Below are positions 47,576 through 59,650 of a DNA stretch of 64,000 nt, piece after piece; position 1 is the first letter of the stretch; the number at the start of each line of letters is the position of its first letter. Below the pieces are notes generated by a model. The model was not told the DNA's origin. It saw only the letters and a list, made by a program, of their open reading frames with translations, and did not search any database. The DNA comes from Gigantopelta aegis (Eukaryota > Mollusca > Gastropoda > Neomphalida > Peltospiridae). Location of the stretch: positions 30,639,118 through 30,703,117 of the forward strand of contig NC_054701.1 of NCBI RefSeq assembly GCF_016097555.1. Reading direction: 5' to 3'. The position numbers and the translations under genes are program-made.

Positions 47576-49210
47576 TGTCACAAGTCAAGGGTAATCGGAG
47601 CAGAATGTGATTTGAAAGTAATTATTTGTAGATTTACTATACTATGTTTATTAGCACACATGTGGTATTTTTAGTTATACATATGAAATTTATGGTATAA
47701 TACTTATTATCAATTATACGGTAATACAGATGATAGAAATGGAATAGATTAGTCATAGCTTGGATCATCAAACTTAAGGTTTCTTAGTACGAGATTAATT
47801 AGGGAAGGTAGGAATTTGTATTGTTATAGCTTGTATCAGGAGTGAGTGGATGGTAACTGAAAAGCTGACTGTGTGAATAAAAAAGATGACTTAGTTATTG
47901 TTTGGGGCAGTGTGATTTATTTTTGAGAGAAACAGTGAACAAGATTTGTGCAAGTTGTACAGAAGTTTGTGAAAGACTTTGATGTTTATAGTTCGGGTAA
48001 GTAACCGTAAGTAATTAAATACTTGATATTTAGTATGTATTGTTATTTTGTGATGGTTATAAAACATAATTGTATTATGTTAAAGTGTAGTAGTATGGTA
48101 ATGACATATTAATTTTATAAATATGTGGATAATGAATGTTTAGTATAACTTGTATAATGTGGACATTGAGTAAAGAGATGAAGTTGGTTGGTATATAAAG
48201 TGTGTGGAATCTTAAGGTGTTACATCATAGTAATTAAGTGTATCTGGGTTACAGCACTGTAAGAGGTCACTGTTATAGCTGATACAGCAGTAGTGTCTAC
48301 CGAGAGATGTAGACTTGGCTTGCCTGAATGGAGATGTGACTGAGAGTCAAGCTTGTGGAGGTTTGGTGAATTCGTGGAGGAGTGGTACACGAGAGAGTGC
48401 AGTGTGGTGGTAATGTGGAAATGAAGTTCCATGTGTGGGCTATTTATTAGCCATGTTCGGGTTAAATAGAAAACAACGGGTTGTTTTGTAATATTATTAT
48501 TATACTGTGCAAGTATAATAATGGAGGTGTGGTGAATTCGGAAGGTGAAGAGAAGGATAAGATGTGCAATTAGTTCATAATTGTATTAGTTAACAACGTG
48601 CTCATGTATGTGTTGAAACATTAGCAGTGATAGTTGTTAATTGGTAGAAAGTGGTATGTGCAATACTGCTTAATTAGTTATATGTATATAAATTAATATA
48701 ACTAACTGACTTTTGGTGTTATAAAAAAACCCTGTTTTAATGAAGATATATGAAGTCATAAGTGGACATTGACATTTTATTTTGAATACGTAATGTTTTA
48801 AATATTACATGGTGCTATGTGTGATGTGACATATACTTAAAACATTGAGTAGTATTTGGGTATAGTTAATAGTGATTAGATCTGTGTGGTCCTTAACCAT
48901 ATGTCTGACGCCATATAACCGTAAATAAAATGTGTTGAGTGCGTCGTTAAATAAAACATTTCTTTCTTTCTTTCTTTAATATTGATTAGTGTGGTGATCA
49001 TCTGTACTAAGATGGTGACTGGTGAAATTAGTTAAATGTGTGATGGAGAGAAAGGTTTAGGTGTGCATTGATGTATGATGAATAGGCCTATGGTTTGCGC
49101 AATGATTGAAATGTGTGAGTGTATATGATTATTATTTGCTGATATAAATAAATGTAGCAAACTTATATTGGTTTTATGTGTTTCTTTTAGTTATCTAATT
49201 ACTTGTGACA
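47576..49210. mobile_element. Solo LTR of an LTR retrotransposon
   Basis: A 1635-bp segment starts TGTCACAAGT and ends ACTTGTGACA, a perfect 10-bp inverted repeat with TG...CA termini. It is flanked by GTTAC on both sides (47571-47575 and 49211-49215), a 5-bp target duplication as in Gypsy or BEL elements. A TATATAA at 48192-48198 and an AATAAA at 49147-49152 fit a plus-strand LTR promoter and polyadenylation signal. No internal coding region or second LTR is seen, so it is a fossil left by recombination between LTRs. Intact ends suggest moderate age; a SINE fragment inserted later. Family is not assigned. Confidence 0.75.
48880..48975 (+). mobile_element. SINE family A tail fragment nested in the solo LTR
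   Basis: Only the last 95 bases are present ('gtccttaaccatatgtctga' to the CTTT repeat). It is bounded by TTAATAGTGATTAG (48866-48879) and TTAATATTGATTAG (48976-48989), a 14-bp target duplication with one difference. Confidence 0.9.
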
Positions 49211-49486
49211 GTTACTATCTATGTATGTAACATTCAACCTCGACATACATGCAATATATAGATATTCATACATTAATACGTTCATACATCAGATCTAAAA
49301 CCATCATTGTTTCTTGGAAGGAGCGAGCATAATGACGGTCTTCTACAACTAAGTTCAAGGTCAGTTTACCAAAGACTTCTGTCTCAATAAGAGTTTTCTC
49401 AATGCCCGATTCTTACAGATACCGCTCAGTACACTATTTTGTAAGTTTATTTCTGTAACTCAGGTTATGAGTCTGAGAGAGATAAC

Positions 49487-49830
49487 CTACTGGTAGAGCA
49501 CTTGAATAGTCACATGGTCAGATTTAGTGCATGAGATAGATGACTGATCACTGAAAGCCCCATTGTCCATGGCCCAGCACGTGTATGTACCTTGAGTGAA
49601 AGTGCTTGGAACTGGATCCTCATTTCCTTCTGACTTAGCAACGGCGTAGGAAGCGACCAACCGCTTAGATCTCTTTACATCATTGTAACAAGAACTGACG
49701 CCTATATAGTTAGCCGCTGTCAAAACCTCCCCGCTGCGGCTCTTCCTATATTGATACTGGCCAAAGGTTCCCATGATTTGGCAGACTTTGCGTGACGGTT
49801 CTGTTGAACTTGAGTGAGTAAACTATGAAA
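49487..49830 (-). CDS. Possible Ig-like domain exon or fragment
   Basis: The minus strand is open for about 110 codons, from just after a stop near 49830 to a stop at 49487. The peptide has SRKVCQIMGTFGQYQYRK, then SCYNDVKRSKRL, then GTYTCWAMDNGAFSDQ and VTIQVLYQ. The Y-x-C motif followed by an alternating hydrophobic strand is typical of the end of an Ig domain, and an upstream Cys could be its partner. The acceptor 'ttcaacag' near the 5' end is weak, and no good donor precedes the stop. It may be a decayed exon of a cell-surface Ig protein. I cannot link it to other exons. Confidence 0.35.
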
Positions 49831-49862
49831 ATCATTGTTCATGACAACAACGATAGGTTGGG

Positions 49863-50155
49863 CATAACTAAAAACCCATAAAAGACACCAAAAACATCCT
49901 TCCAATACATTTCTTTCAAAAGTTATGCACGTTTTTATATTTGACGGACTTTGTATGGTGACCATCTTGGATTTCGGTAATTAAGCAACGTCTAAAATGT
50001 TTTTTGATACCACCACTGTGTCTGGCATAGCGAAATCCCAATAATAGACACCAAAATCATCTTTTACTATGTTCCTATTAAAGGTTATATGCATTTCTTT
50101 TTTGGCACTAGCCTGATGGCGGCCATTATGGAAAATGGCGGTTTACACTACAAAT
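49863..50155. repeat. Diverged tandem pair, about 165-bp period
   Basis: Two related units, near 49863 and 50028, each hold an 'aagacacc/tagacacc...atcatc' segment, an 'aaagttat/aaggttat...gca' segment and an ending 'ccatcttgg' or 'ccattatgg'. Substitution is heavy, so the duplication is old. Confidence 0.55.
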
Positions 50156-50437
50156 TTCGGAATTCCACCTAGTACATTCTTGAATCTAGGGGTATCTCAA
50201 ACTCAAATCAACTGTCAGTCTATGCCTACAAAAGTGTATACGGATCTCTATGGCAGGGCCTGGATTAATCCTAGCATTTGGAAATTTTTTGTTGTTGGTT
50301 AACATTACTTTCATGGTCAGTATTGTGAGTGGTACTTACAACTCGGATGTCGGGATAGTTACTTGGAAGAGCGCTTTCCTGAGGTCTGATGGGTCGTGGG
50401 GTCGATCACCCAATTAGTTCCCCACGGCTGGTATACT

Positions 50438-50497
50438 GAACGACACCCCAGCACAAAAAATACATTGGCTATCGGGTGTCAAACTATGGTAATGTGG
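50438..50497 (-). mobile_element. Family D tail fragment
   Basis: 'acgacaccccagcac' through 'gtgtcaaactatggtaat'. A tRNA-head-like stretch 'gagcgctttcctgaggtc' with 'gggtcgatcacc' precedes it on the plus strand but in the opposite sense. Confidence 0.65.
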
Positions 50498-51131
50498 TAT
50501 ATTGAAGGTCATCTTATTCTGTAGGAGCATTTAAACGTGTCTCTGCTTCTATATGTTAGGGCTACTTGCTAAGAGTAGCCTACATGGCCACAACGAGTTT
50601 TATTCTTACTAAGTATCTGAATTAAGTGTCACAATAAACCTACAGACACCGTAGTTTGAGGCCGTTCAACAGTTTTTAATATCGCAAAATGTTAAAAAAA
50701 AGTTTCTAACTCCCTCGTGTAATGTTTTCAGTTTGATAATAAATATTAGACATAAAATAATCTATTAAATAAACAAAGACATGACTTGCTGAGTTTTGCG
50801 TTATTAATAAAATAGAGACAGTTATTTTACGTAAATAATAATAATCTCCCCACCAATGGCGCCTTTGACTGAGGTCTTGTGAAACATTCCTTTCCTTTTC
50901 GGCTCTCAACTCCATATCATATTCATCAGCTAACTTCGTGTTATGAAATTCAGATCAATAAAGTTGTCATTCATTTGCTTTATGTATGCCACTTTCTGTT
51001 TAAAACAGTATGCACATTTTCAAATTAACATTTTCCTACACAATCGGAACACTCAGATTCAATATTCAGTATAGAACTACGGAATTGTATTTCACAATTT
51101 GTGAACATCAGTGCCGGGCAAGGCTGTAATA
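50498..51131. other. No gene recognised
   Basis: Unique-looking AT-rich sequence without a supported exon. Confidence 0.35.
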
Positions 51132-51552
51132 TTACAGATTGGATTTGATTAACAATGAAAGGAAAACGGACATTTGGACATAATATATAACAATGACGTC
51201 CAAAACCCCATTCACAAGTGTGAAGACAATGAACTCGTTTCGTCGCATCCTTAATGAATATAGATGAATGCAGTAAACAGCCGTAACACCTGCTAATACA
51301 TAAACAATCGTGTTGGACTGAAGTACCAGACGGCTAACACCTGTTTTAAGGTGGTCACAAAGTCCTTGGTAGGAGTTTTGCCAGTCGTAACTACAGCACG
51401 TCGTTACATCTGTTGTTATTAAGTTCATACACAGACTTGGTTTAACCGAAAACTGGTAGTCCGAAAGAAAAGCTTTCCCAGGTAAGTTGGAATTGTAAGT
51501 CCGTAATTGAAAAACACATTTAAAACGAAAGGCACGAGTGCTCTGATTTAAT
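51132..51552 (-). CDS. Possible membrane protein 3' exon, tetraspanin-like at best
   Basis: The minus strand stays open for about 138 codons. It reads a polar stretch with NSNLPGKAFLSDYQF and TTCCSYDWQNSYQGLC, then a hydrophobic segment NTIVYVLAGVTAVYCIHLY, a basic RMRRNE, and a second hydrophobic segment. A Cys-Cys loop followed by a membrane helix and a short basic tail recalls the last part of tetraspanins, but the CCG signature is not there. No clear acceptor sets the 5' edge. It may be chance. Confidence 0.25.
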
Positions 51553-51752
51553 AAAAAATAATATAACTACAGTGCTGAACATTATACGATACTATGACAA
51601 ATTCTTTTGCCGCATCGTGTCCAGTTAATTGCTATGTAAGAATGCAATATGTGCTTATGCTCTTCCATATGTTGTTGTTCTTACGACATCTGGTGGTCCC
51701 ACTACATGTTAATAGTCCCACAGGTGTTGATAGTCATCAAACATCTGATGAT

Positions 51753-52126
51753 GGAAAGAAAGAAAGAAATGTTTTATTTAACGACGCACTCAACACATTT
51801 TATTTACGGTTATATGGCGTCAGACATATGGTTAATGACCACACAGATTTTGAGAGGAATACCGCTGTCGCCACTACATGGGCTACTCTTTCCGATTACC
51901 AGCAAGGGATCTTTTATTTGCGCTCCCCACAGGCAATATAGCACAAACCATGGCCTTTGTTGAACCAGTTATGGATCACTGGTCGGTGCAAGTGGTTTAC
52001 ACCTACCCATTGAGCCTTGCGGAGTCGGTATCTGGATTAAAAACCCCATGCCTCGACTGGGATCCGAACCCAGTACCTACCAGCCTGTAGACCGATGGCC
52101 TAACCACTACGCCACAGAGGCCGGTC
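51753..52126 (-). mobile_element. Chimeric SINE (E head, A tail), full length with target duplication
   Basis: On the minus strand the head 'ggcctctgtggcgtagtggt' (A box TGGCGTAGTGG) and 'ggtaggtactgggttcggat' are of family E type. The remainder is the family A body and tail ending in a CTTT repeat. TCTGATGAT flanks it at 51744-51752 and 52127-52135. Confidence 0.9.
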
Positions 52127-52732
52127 TCTGATGATAGAGATTCAATAAGACTTAGTGTTGATGGTCCTGCAATATTTCTTGATGATCGCTGAACATTTTC
52201 CGACTCATTTAAATCAAAACAATACTTCGAAGTAAATATCTCTGACTTCCTTTTATAAGATTAAGATATACTCATATTATATGCATTTGAGACGTCGTAT
52301 GCTGTTTAAAACGCTAAATGTCAAATAAAATAAAACATTCATAATTTGAATGTCAGCATGTTCAGGGATTCCTCGAACACCTTAAACTAACTGTCATAAC
52401 TGACACATATTTAACACACACTAATGTCTGATTTAATACGGCCTGGTATTTGGTTAAACAAGGGTTCCCTTTTTCTGTCTGGATTTAGTAAACTGGTCTG
52501 GAGTGGCAGTCCTCTTTTTGGTGGTACAAGAGGGATGAAATTTCCATTAAATGATCTCCTCGAGAGTGGCTGTCCTCCTATAGGCACTAGATAGAAAATC
52601 ATGGAATCATCCACTATTTTGTCAAATTCCCATTTGATTCTGTATTGTGCAGAGATACGGCCCTGATCAAGTATTACGGTTTTGTCGTTCAGATTTTCTC
52701 TAATTGTTTCGATGTATTTATTACAGATATAG

Positions 52733-54606
52733 ATGTGTATAATGAGTTCAGTGAACACCATCACTGCGCTGTGCCTCCTGGCTATGGTGGTGTGTGTGGC
52801 GGGACACTACAAGATTGCAGCCTTCAACATTCAGACGTTCGGCAGGGCAAAAATGGACAAGCCAGACGTTGTTAATATCATCAAACAGGTGAAAATATAA
52901 CTACATCTGTTCCTTTCAAAACATGAATGAATGAATGTATGAATATATGAATGGATGTTTAACAACACCCCAGCACAAAAGTACACATCGGTTATTGGTG
53001 TCTTTCAAAACAATTTATAAATATAAATAATGATTAATATTCAAAACAAAAACCGCATGTTACTTGTCATTTGTGCAATCATAATCACTACCATCATCAT
53101 CTCCTCCTCCTCCTCCTCATCATCATCATAACCACCACTACTATCACCATCATCATCATCATCATAACCACCACCACTATCACCACCATCATCATCATCA
53201 TCATCATCATAACCACCACCACTATCACCATCATCATCATCATCATCATCATAACCACCACCACTATCACCACCATCATCATCATCATCATCATAACCAC
53301 CACCACTATCACCACCAGCATCATCATCATCATCATCATAACCACCACCACTATCACCATCATCATCATCATCATAACCATCATAACCACCACCACTATC
53401 ACCATCATCGTCATCATCATAACCACCACCACCACTATCACCATCATCATCATCATCATAACCATCATAACCACCACCACTATCACCATCATCATCATCA
53501 TCATAACCACCACCACTATCACCATCATCATCATCATCATAACCATCATAACCACCACCACTATCACCACCATCATCATCATCATCATCATCATAACCAC
53601 CACCACTATCACCATCATCATCATCATCATAACCACCACCACTATCACCATCATCATCATCATCATAACCACCACCACTATCACCATCACCATCATCATC
53701 ATCATAACCATCATAACCACCACCACCACCACCACCATCATCATCATCACCATCATCATAACCACCACCACCACCATCATCATCATAACCACCACCACCA
53801 CTATCACCTTCATCATCATCATCATAACCACCACCACTATCACCATCATCATCATCATAACCACCACCACTATCACCTTCATCATCATCATAACCACCAC
53901 CACCACTATCACCTTCATCATCATCATCATAACCACCACCACTATCACCATCATCATCATCATCATAACCACCACCACTATCACCATCATCATCATCATC
54001 ATAACCACCACCACTATCACCATCATCATCATCATCATCATAACCATCATAACCACCACCACCACCACCATCATCATCATCACCATCATCATAACCACCA
54101 CCACCACCATCATCATCATAACCACCACCACCACTATCACCTTCATCATCATCATCATAACCACCACCACTATCACCATCATCATCATCATAACCACCAC
54201 CACTATCACCTTCATCATCATCATAACCACCACCACCACTATCACCTTCATCATCATCATCATAACCACCACCACTATCACCATCATCATCATCATCATA
54301 ACCACCACCACTATCACCATCATCATCATCATCATAACCATCATAACCACCACCACCACTATCACCACCATCATCATCATCATCATAACCACCACCACTA
54401 TCACCATCATCATCATCATCATAACCATCATAACCACCACCACTATCACCATCATCATCATCATCATAACCACCACCACTATCACCATCATCATCATCAT
54501 CATAACCATCATAACCACCACCATCATCATCATCACCATCATCATAACCACCACCACCATCATCATCATAACCACCATCACCACCATCATCATCATCATC
54601 ATCATA

Positions 54607-54637
<31 letters not shown>

Positions 54638-55251
54638 TCATCATAATCACCATCCCCACCACCATCATCATCATAACCACCATCACCATCATCATCATAA
54701 CCACCATCACCATCATCATAACCACCATCACCATCATCATAACCACCACCACTATCACCTTCATCATCATCATCATAACCACCACCACCACTATCACCAT
54801 CATCATCATCATCATAACCACCACCACCACTATCACCTTCATCATCATCATCATAACCACCACCACCACCACTATCACCACCATCATCATCACCATCATC
54901 ATCATAACCACCATCACCATCATCATCATAACCACCACCACCATCATCATCATAACCACCACCACCACCATCATCATCATAACCACCACCACCACCACCA
55001 TCATAACCACCACCACCATCATCATCATCATCATAACCACCACCACCATCATCATCATCATCATAACCACCAACACCATCATCATCATCATAACCACCAC
55101 CACCACCATCATCATCATCATAACCACCACCACCATCATCATCATCATCATAACCACCACCACCATCATCACCATCATCATAACCACCATCACCATCATC
55201 ATAACCACCATCACCATCATCATAACCACCACCACCACCATCATCATCATA

Positions 55252-55282
<31 letters not shown>

Positions 55283-55435
55283 TAACCACCACCATCATCA
55301 TCATCATCATAACCACCATCACCATCATCATCATCATCATAACCACCATCACCATCATCATAACCACCATCACCATCATCATAACCACCATCACCATCAT
55401 CATAACCACCACCACCACCATCATCATCATAACAT

Positions 55436-55467
<32 letters not shown>

Positions 55468-55583
55468 TCATCACCACCACCATCATCATCATCATCATAA
55501 CCACCATCACCATCATCATAACCACCATCACCATCATCATAACCACCATCACCATCATCATAACCACCACCATCATCATCATA

Positions 55584-55614
<31 letters not shown>

Positions 55615-56912
55615 TAACCACCACCACCATCATCATCATCATCATAACCACCATCACCATCATCATAACCACCACCATCATCATAACCACCATCACCATC
55701 ATCATAACCATCATCATAACCACCACCACCATCATCATCATAGCCACCACCACCATAATCATCATCATGACCACCACCACCACCATCATCATCATCATAA
55801 CCACCACCACCACCACCATCATCATCATAACCACCACCACCATCACCACCACCATCATCATCATAACCACCACCACCATCATCACCACCATCATCATCAT
55901 AACCACCACCACCATCACCATCATCATCATAACCATCTTCTTCTTCCTCCTCCTCATCATCATAACCACTATCATCATCAGTTAAAGCGTCAACCAGTAA
56001 GAATCTGTTATGATTTTGTTTTATCTTGTAGATTGTTCTGCGCTATGACATCATCCTTATACAGGAAATACGTGATAGTTCTGGCAACTCACTTAAAGTT
56101 CTGAACAACACACTTAACACGTGAGCACACACATGTTTTAGATGTCTAGTATTAAAGTCATGTATAACTTGTCGACAGGTAGTGTAGAGCACCAATTCAT
56201 TTACTAAAATTCTAAAAAAGCCAACAAAACATGAGAGAGAAGAGAGTGTAATGGTCTTACACCTACCCATTGAGTCGTTAAAACTTGCTCTGGGTGGGAG
56301 CTGGTACCGGGCTGCGAACCCTGTACCTACCAGCCTTATGTCCGATACCAATCCACGATGCCACCGACGCCAGCTACACATTTTGCTAAGCGGTTTGCAT
56401 TGTATGTTGTAAGGAAAAAAACAAAACCTCAATCACTTGGTATATCCAATAACAAAACATGGAAACGGTCAAAACTGGCGTCCACGCTCATGGTTAATTT
56501 TGATTTTGGACTTGAATACCTAATTCTATAATTGAAGTTCTATAAGTTTTTATACAAATGATCTAGTATAAAAGTTAAAAAGTGCGACTAGTATAGAGCT
56601 ACATTCCTTTAACCGAAATCCTAAGCCACAAATCAACCAAGATAATAAAACATGTATATAGATTAGGGTCTCCACGAGTACTAGAGTACCCATGTTCAGC
56701 GTTGGAATTAAGATGCAAAATGCTATTTTACTTTATTCCTTAGTCTCATTGTCATCTAAGTGGCGATAACTCGGGGGTCCGAATCGAGTTTGACCCTCGA
56801 GTGCCAGAGTGCAATATTTATATTTAATATAGATGTTTTGTTTGATAGAAAATGACAACCAGCATAGATTTCGTAAATTTGTTCTTCAGATCAATATAAT
56901 TATTTTGAAATG

Positions 56913-57011
<99 letters not shown>

Positions 57012-58849
57012 TTATTATTATTTTTTTTTTTTTTGCAGGCAAGAACATTTCAGCTACACTCTGAGCCCTCGACTGGGAAGATCTAGTAACTACAAGGAGC
57101 AATATGCATATTTTTATAGGTGAGCCTATCACAAGAAACGCATCGACGACAACACGCACTCATGCACGGCTGCGCTCACTTAACATATATTTAAAAGGTT
57201 GTCTTCCTGGTTAGCAGCACCTGTAGGAAGAACAATAATAAATTACGGCCTTATGGTCCGGGGGTTCAGGGGCGGATCCAGGACATATTTTGTGACAGGG
57301 AACTAACAGAAAAAGGGCACATGGACCAACATTTAAAAGGGGTGGGGGAAGAGACTCTTAAATATGTTATGGGGACGAGTCCCCTGGTCTCCCCTTGGAT
57401 CCGTCTTTGTGGTTGTTTGTATAGTTTAAAAGTGCCCATTTTTTCTAGTTGAAGAAGATCATATATTACTACGTTCTGGCATAAGTGTACGAGACAGTCC
57501 TGGAGAAAATCCTTAAATTCGGGCAAAAACAACCGAGAAATTCGGGCACAATGAGCAGTCCTGAACACATTTCACCATGTCATTTCATTATTCTACCCAA
57601 AATATTAGCTGTAACCCATGTAAAAATGTGTGGCAATTCGTTTGCAACCCTTGATAGCTGTTTGGCAGTAATACTAATATGAATAAACGTTGTAATCCAG
57701 ATTCGGGCACATTTTGTTTAATTCGGGCAAGAATCGGCCTGCCATACACAAATGGGAGCCTGTACGTCTATGCGCCCCAGATATGACCTGCAAGTTATAC
57801 ATACAATGCAAGCCGCTTAGCAAGAACGGTCGCTTTTAAGAATAGCCTTGATGCTTTGATCGCAAGATCGAACCTCCTCTGTGGACCCATTCTCTGATTG
57901 TATTTTCACCCCCGTTCCAAGCAGTGTCCTACGACTGGTATATCAAAGGCCGTAGTATGTGCTGTCCTGTATGTGGGAAAGTGATTATAACAGATCCCGT
58001 ACTCCTAATAGAAAAATGTAGCGGATTTTCTCTGAAGACTACGAGTCAAAATTATCAAATGTTTAACATAGCCGGTGATTAATTTAAATTAATATGCTCT
58101 AGTGGTGTCGTTAAAAAATTCGTTTTAACTTTTTAAGTGTAGCATGGGTGGATCTGGCGTCAAAACCTCATTCACTTCAACTAATTCACTTCAATTGATT
58201 ATCCCATTGATATAAAATGAATGAATGAATGAATGTTTAAGGACACCCCAGCACGAAAAATACATCGGCTATTGGGTGTCAAACTATGGTAAATAAACAA
58301 ATAAAGTGATGATCAACATCAATATAAAAATTCAAGAGTCAAATAAAAACACAGTGTAAAGAACTGTGCAAAAAATACAAATATCTCAGATATAGAAAAT
58401 TATAATTTAGAGTAAAAGATATAGGGACGTATATCGAATCGTAACCAAATGGCTAGCCATGCATATTTGAAACAGCACTAAACAAGATCTTGGTGGCTTT
58501 AAAAATAGTCGTCATGTTTTTATTCGGACGAGATTTATTTTTACAAACGTAACTGTTAAAAACACACAACTAATCTCCCCTACGGAGTTTATTTTTGTTA
58601 ATTATTTACAGATAATTAAAATCAACAGCTTTTGCGTTCACTTGGTACAGACGCCGATACAGTGACCTGAATCAGTTAAACTTCTTGAACTTACAAGCAA
58701 TTTATTATTCATTATGCATTCGCAATTTTCTACATGGTTGGAAGAACTGTTCCAATATACATATATACATATATTTCTCTTGTTCTCTTACACACAGACA
58801 CAAAGGGATAGACAGATACACAGACAGACAGATAGGGACTAAGAGAGAC

Positions 58850-58910
<61 letters not shown>

Positions 58911-59117
58911 GAGTGTGTGAATTTCAGAACCAGCTGTTGTATGTAGATATACGTTTAGACTTAAGGTTGTTATTAAATTATATTTTATGAATTGTTTTTA
59001 ATGTTTACAGGACTGACCGCGTGAATCTTGTGGCCACCCACCTGTACGACGACAACACACCTGCCGACGTGTTTGAAAGGGAGCCGTATTGCACGCTGTT
59101 TGAGATACCTGAACCAG
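52733..59117 (+). CDS. DNase I family secreted endonuclease, 5' four exons
   Basis: Coding exons 52733-52888, 56032-56120, 57039-57119 and 59011-59117 join in phase. The protein starts MCIMSSVNTITALCLLAMVV, a signal peptide, followed by KIAAFNIQTFG, YDIILIQEIRDSSGNS, LGRSSNYKEQYAYFYR and YDDNTPADVFEREP. In bovine DNase I numbering these supply Asn7, Glu39 and Glu78. The later catalytic residues (His134, Asp168, Asp212, His252 from memory) belong to exons not in the window; exon 4 ends in a good donor. The enzyme cuts extracellular or ingested DNA using Ca/Mg. An acceptor 'ttattacag' just before 52727 suggests an upstream 5' UTR exon; the ATG at 52742 is an alternative start. Introns 1 and 3 hold large simple repeats, and intron 2 ends in one. 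Confidence 0.93.
52921..53010 (-). mobile_element. Family D tail fragment in DNase intron 1
   Basis: 'gatgtttaacaacaccccag' preceded by ATGA repeats; ends near 'ggttattggtgtc'. It lies 75 bp upstream of the giant array. Confidence 0.65.
53085..55980. repeat. 2.9-kb (ATC/ACC)n array, nearly G-free plus strand
   Basis: The array is built from units such as 'atcatcatcatcataaccac' plus 'caccactatcacc', every unit a multiple of three. Higher-order units of 30-45 bp recur; a block of about 320 bp near 53700 recurs near 54050. Only a handful of G occur on the plus strand (for example near 53309, 53410, 55742 and 55769). It fills most of DNase intron 1 and ends about 50 bp before exon 2. Confidence 0.97.
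56225..56377 (-). mobile_element. SINE family E, head half
   Basis: From 'gagagaagagagtgtaatgg' to 'ccaccgacgccagc'. The tail half is missing. It lies in DNase intron 2. Confidence 0.7.
56920..57032. repeat. (TA)n(TTA)n(TA)n(T)n compound microsatellite
   Basis: It ends in a T run that forms the polypyrimidine tract of the acceptor 'tttgcag' before DNase exon 3 at 57039. Confidence 0.95.
57828..58130 (+). mobile_element. SINE family C, full length
   Basis: Head with 'gatcgcaagatcgaacctcc', body 'gactggtatatcaaaggccg', and tail 'atgctctagtggtgtcgtta'. It lies in DNase intron 3. Confidence 0.8.
58219..58300 (-). mobile_element. Family D tail fragment
   Basis: 'gaatgtttaaggacacccca' to 'gtgtcaaactatggtaaata', with an ATGA repeat at its 3' end. 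It lies in DNase intron 3. Confidence 0.7.
58851..58912. repeat. (GA)n microsatellite
   Basis: About 55 bases of GA, 100 bp before the acceptor of DNase exon 4, preceded by 'gacagacagata' variants. Confidence 0.95.
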
Positions 59118-59146
59118 GTAATCGACACTATACTTTTCATTTTCGT

Positions 59147-59345
59147 GCTTATATTCAATTAAGGTTCAAGCACGCTGTCCTGGTCACATATCAGCTATTT
59201 GTTAGTGAGAGAGAAGAGGGTGTAGTGGTCTTGCTATTTACCCATTGAGTCGTTAAAACTCGCTCTGGGTGGGAGGCGGTACCGGGCTGCGAACCCAGTA
59301 CCTATCTGCTTTATGTCGGGTTGGCCTAACCACACCACGGAGGCC
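59147..59345 (-). mobile_element. SINE family E
   Basis: From 'cttatattcaattaaggttc' to 'ccacaccacggaggcc'. Starts only 30 bp after the donor of DNase exon 4. Confidence 0.8.
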
Positions 59346-59550
59346 TTTTACTTTAGTATAATATTAAGACAAAAGAGTTCATCAATCTGGTAAGTGTGCT
59401 GAAATAAACAAAAGCTCGTGACTTTCAAAGCGAAAGCAGACACTAGATTTAATTGATGCATTATTTATCAGTATAACTAACAGGGGATTTACAATACAAA
59501 ATGAAATGCTTCACTGTCACGTCATTGAATGTAGCGTGTATTTTACCCAC

Positions 59551-59650
59551 TGTCCTGGACAGGCAGTACAGATAGCCGAAGTGTGTGCCCAGGACAACGT
59601 GCTTGAACCTTAATTGGATATAAGCACGAAAATAAGTTGAAATGAAATGA
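59551..59650 (+). mobile_element. SINE family E tail, interrupted
   Basis: 'cactgtcctggacaggcagt' to 'gttgaaatgaaatga'. The GAAAT tail is split by the SINE that follows and resumes after it. Confidence 0.75.

Noticed and set aside
52411-52764. 117-codon minus-strand frame
   Set aside because: It overlaps the DNase first exon antisense and resembles no family I recognise. It could be a repeat fragment but lacks support.
53071-55500. 809-codon plus-strand and 777-codon minus-strand open frames
   Set aside because: They are by-products of a trinucleotide-based array that has no stop in those frames. The peptides are pure Ile/Thr or Met/Val, and the array lies in a DNase intron.
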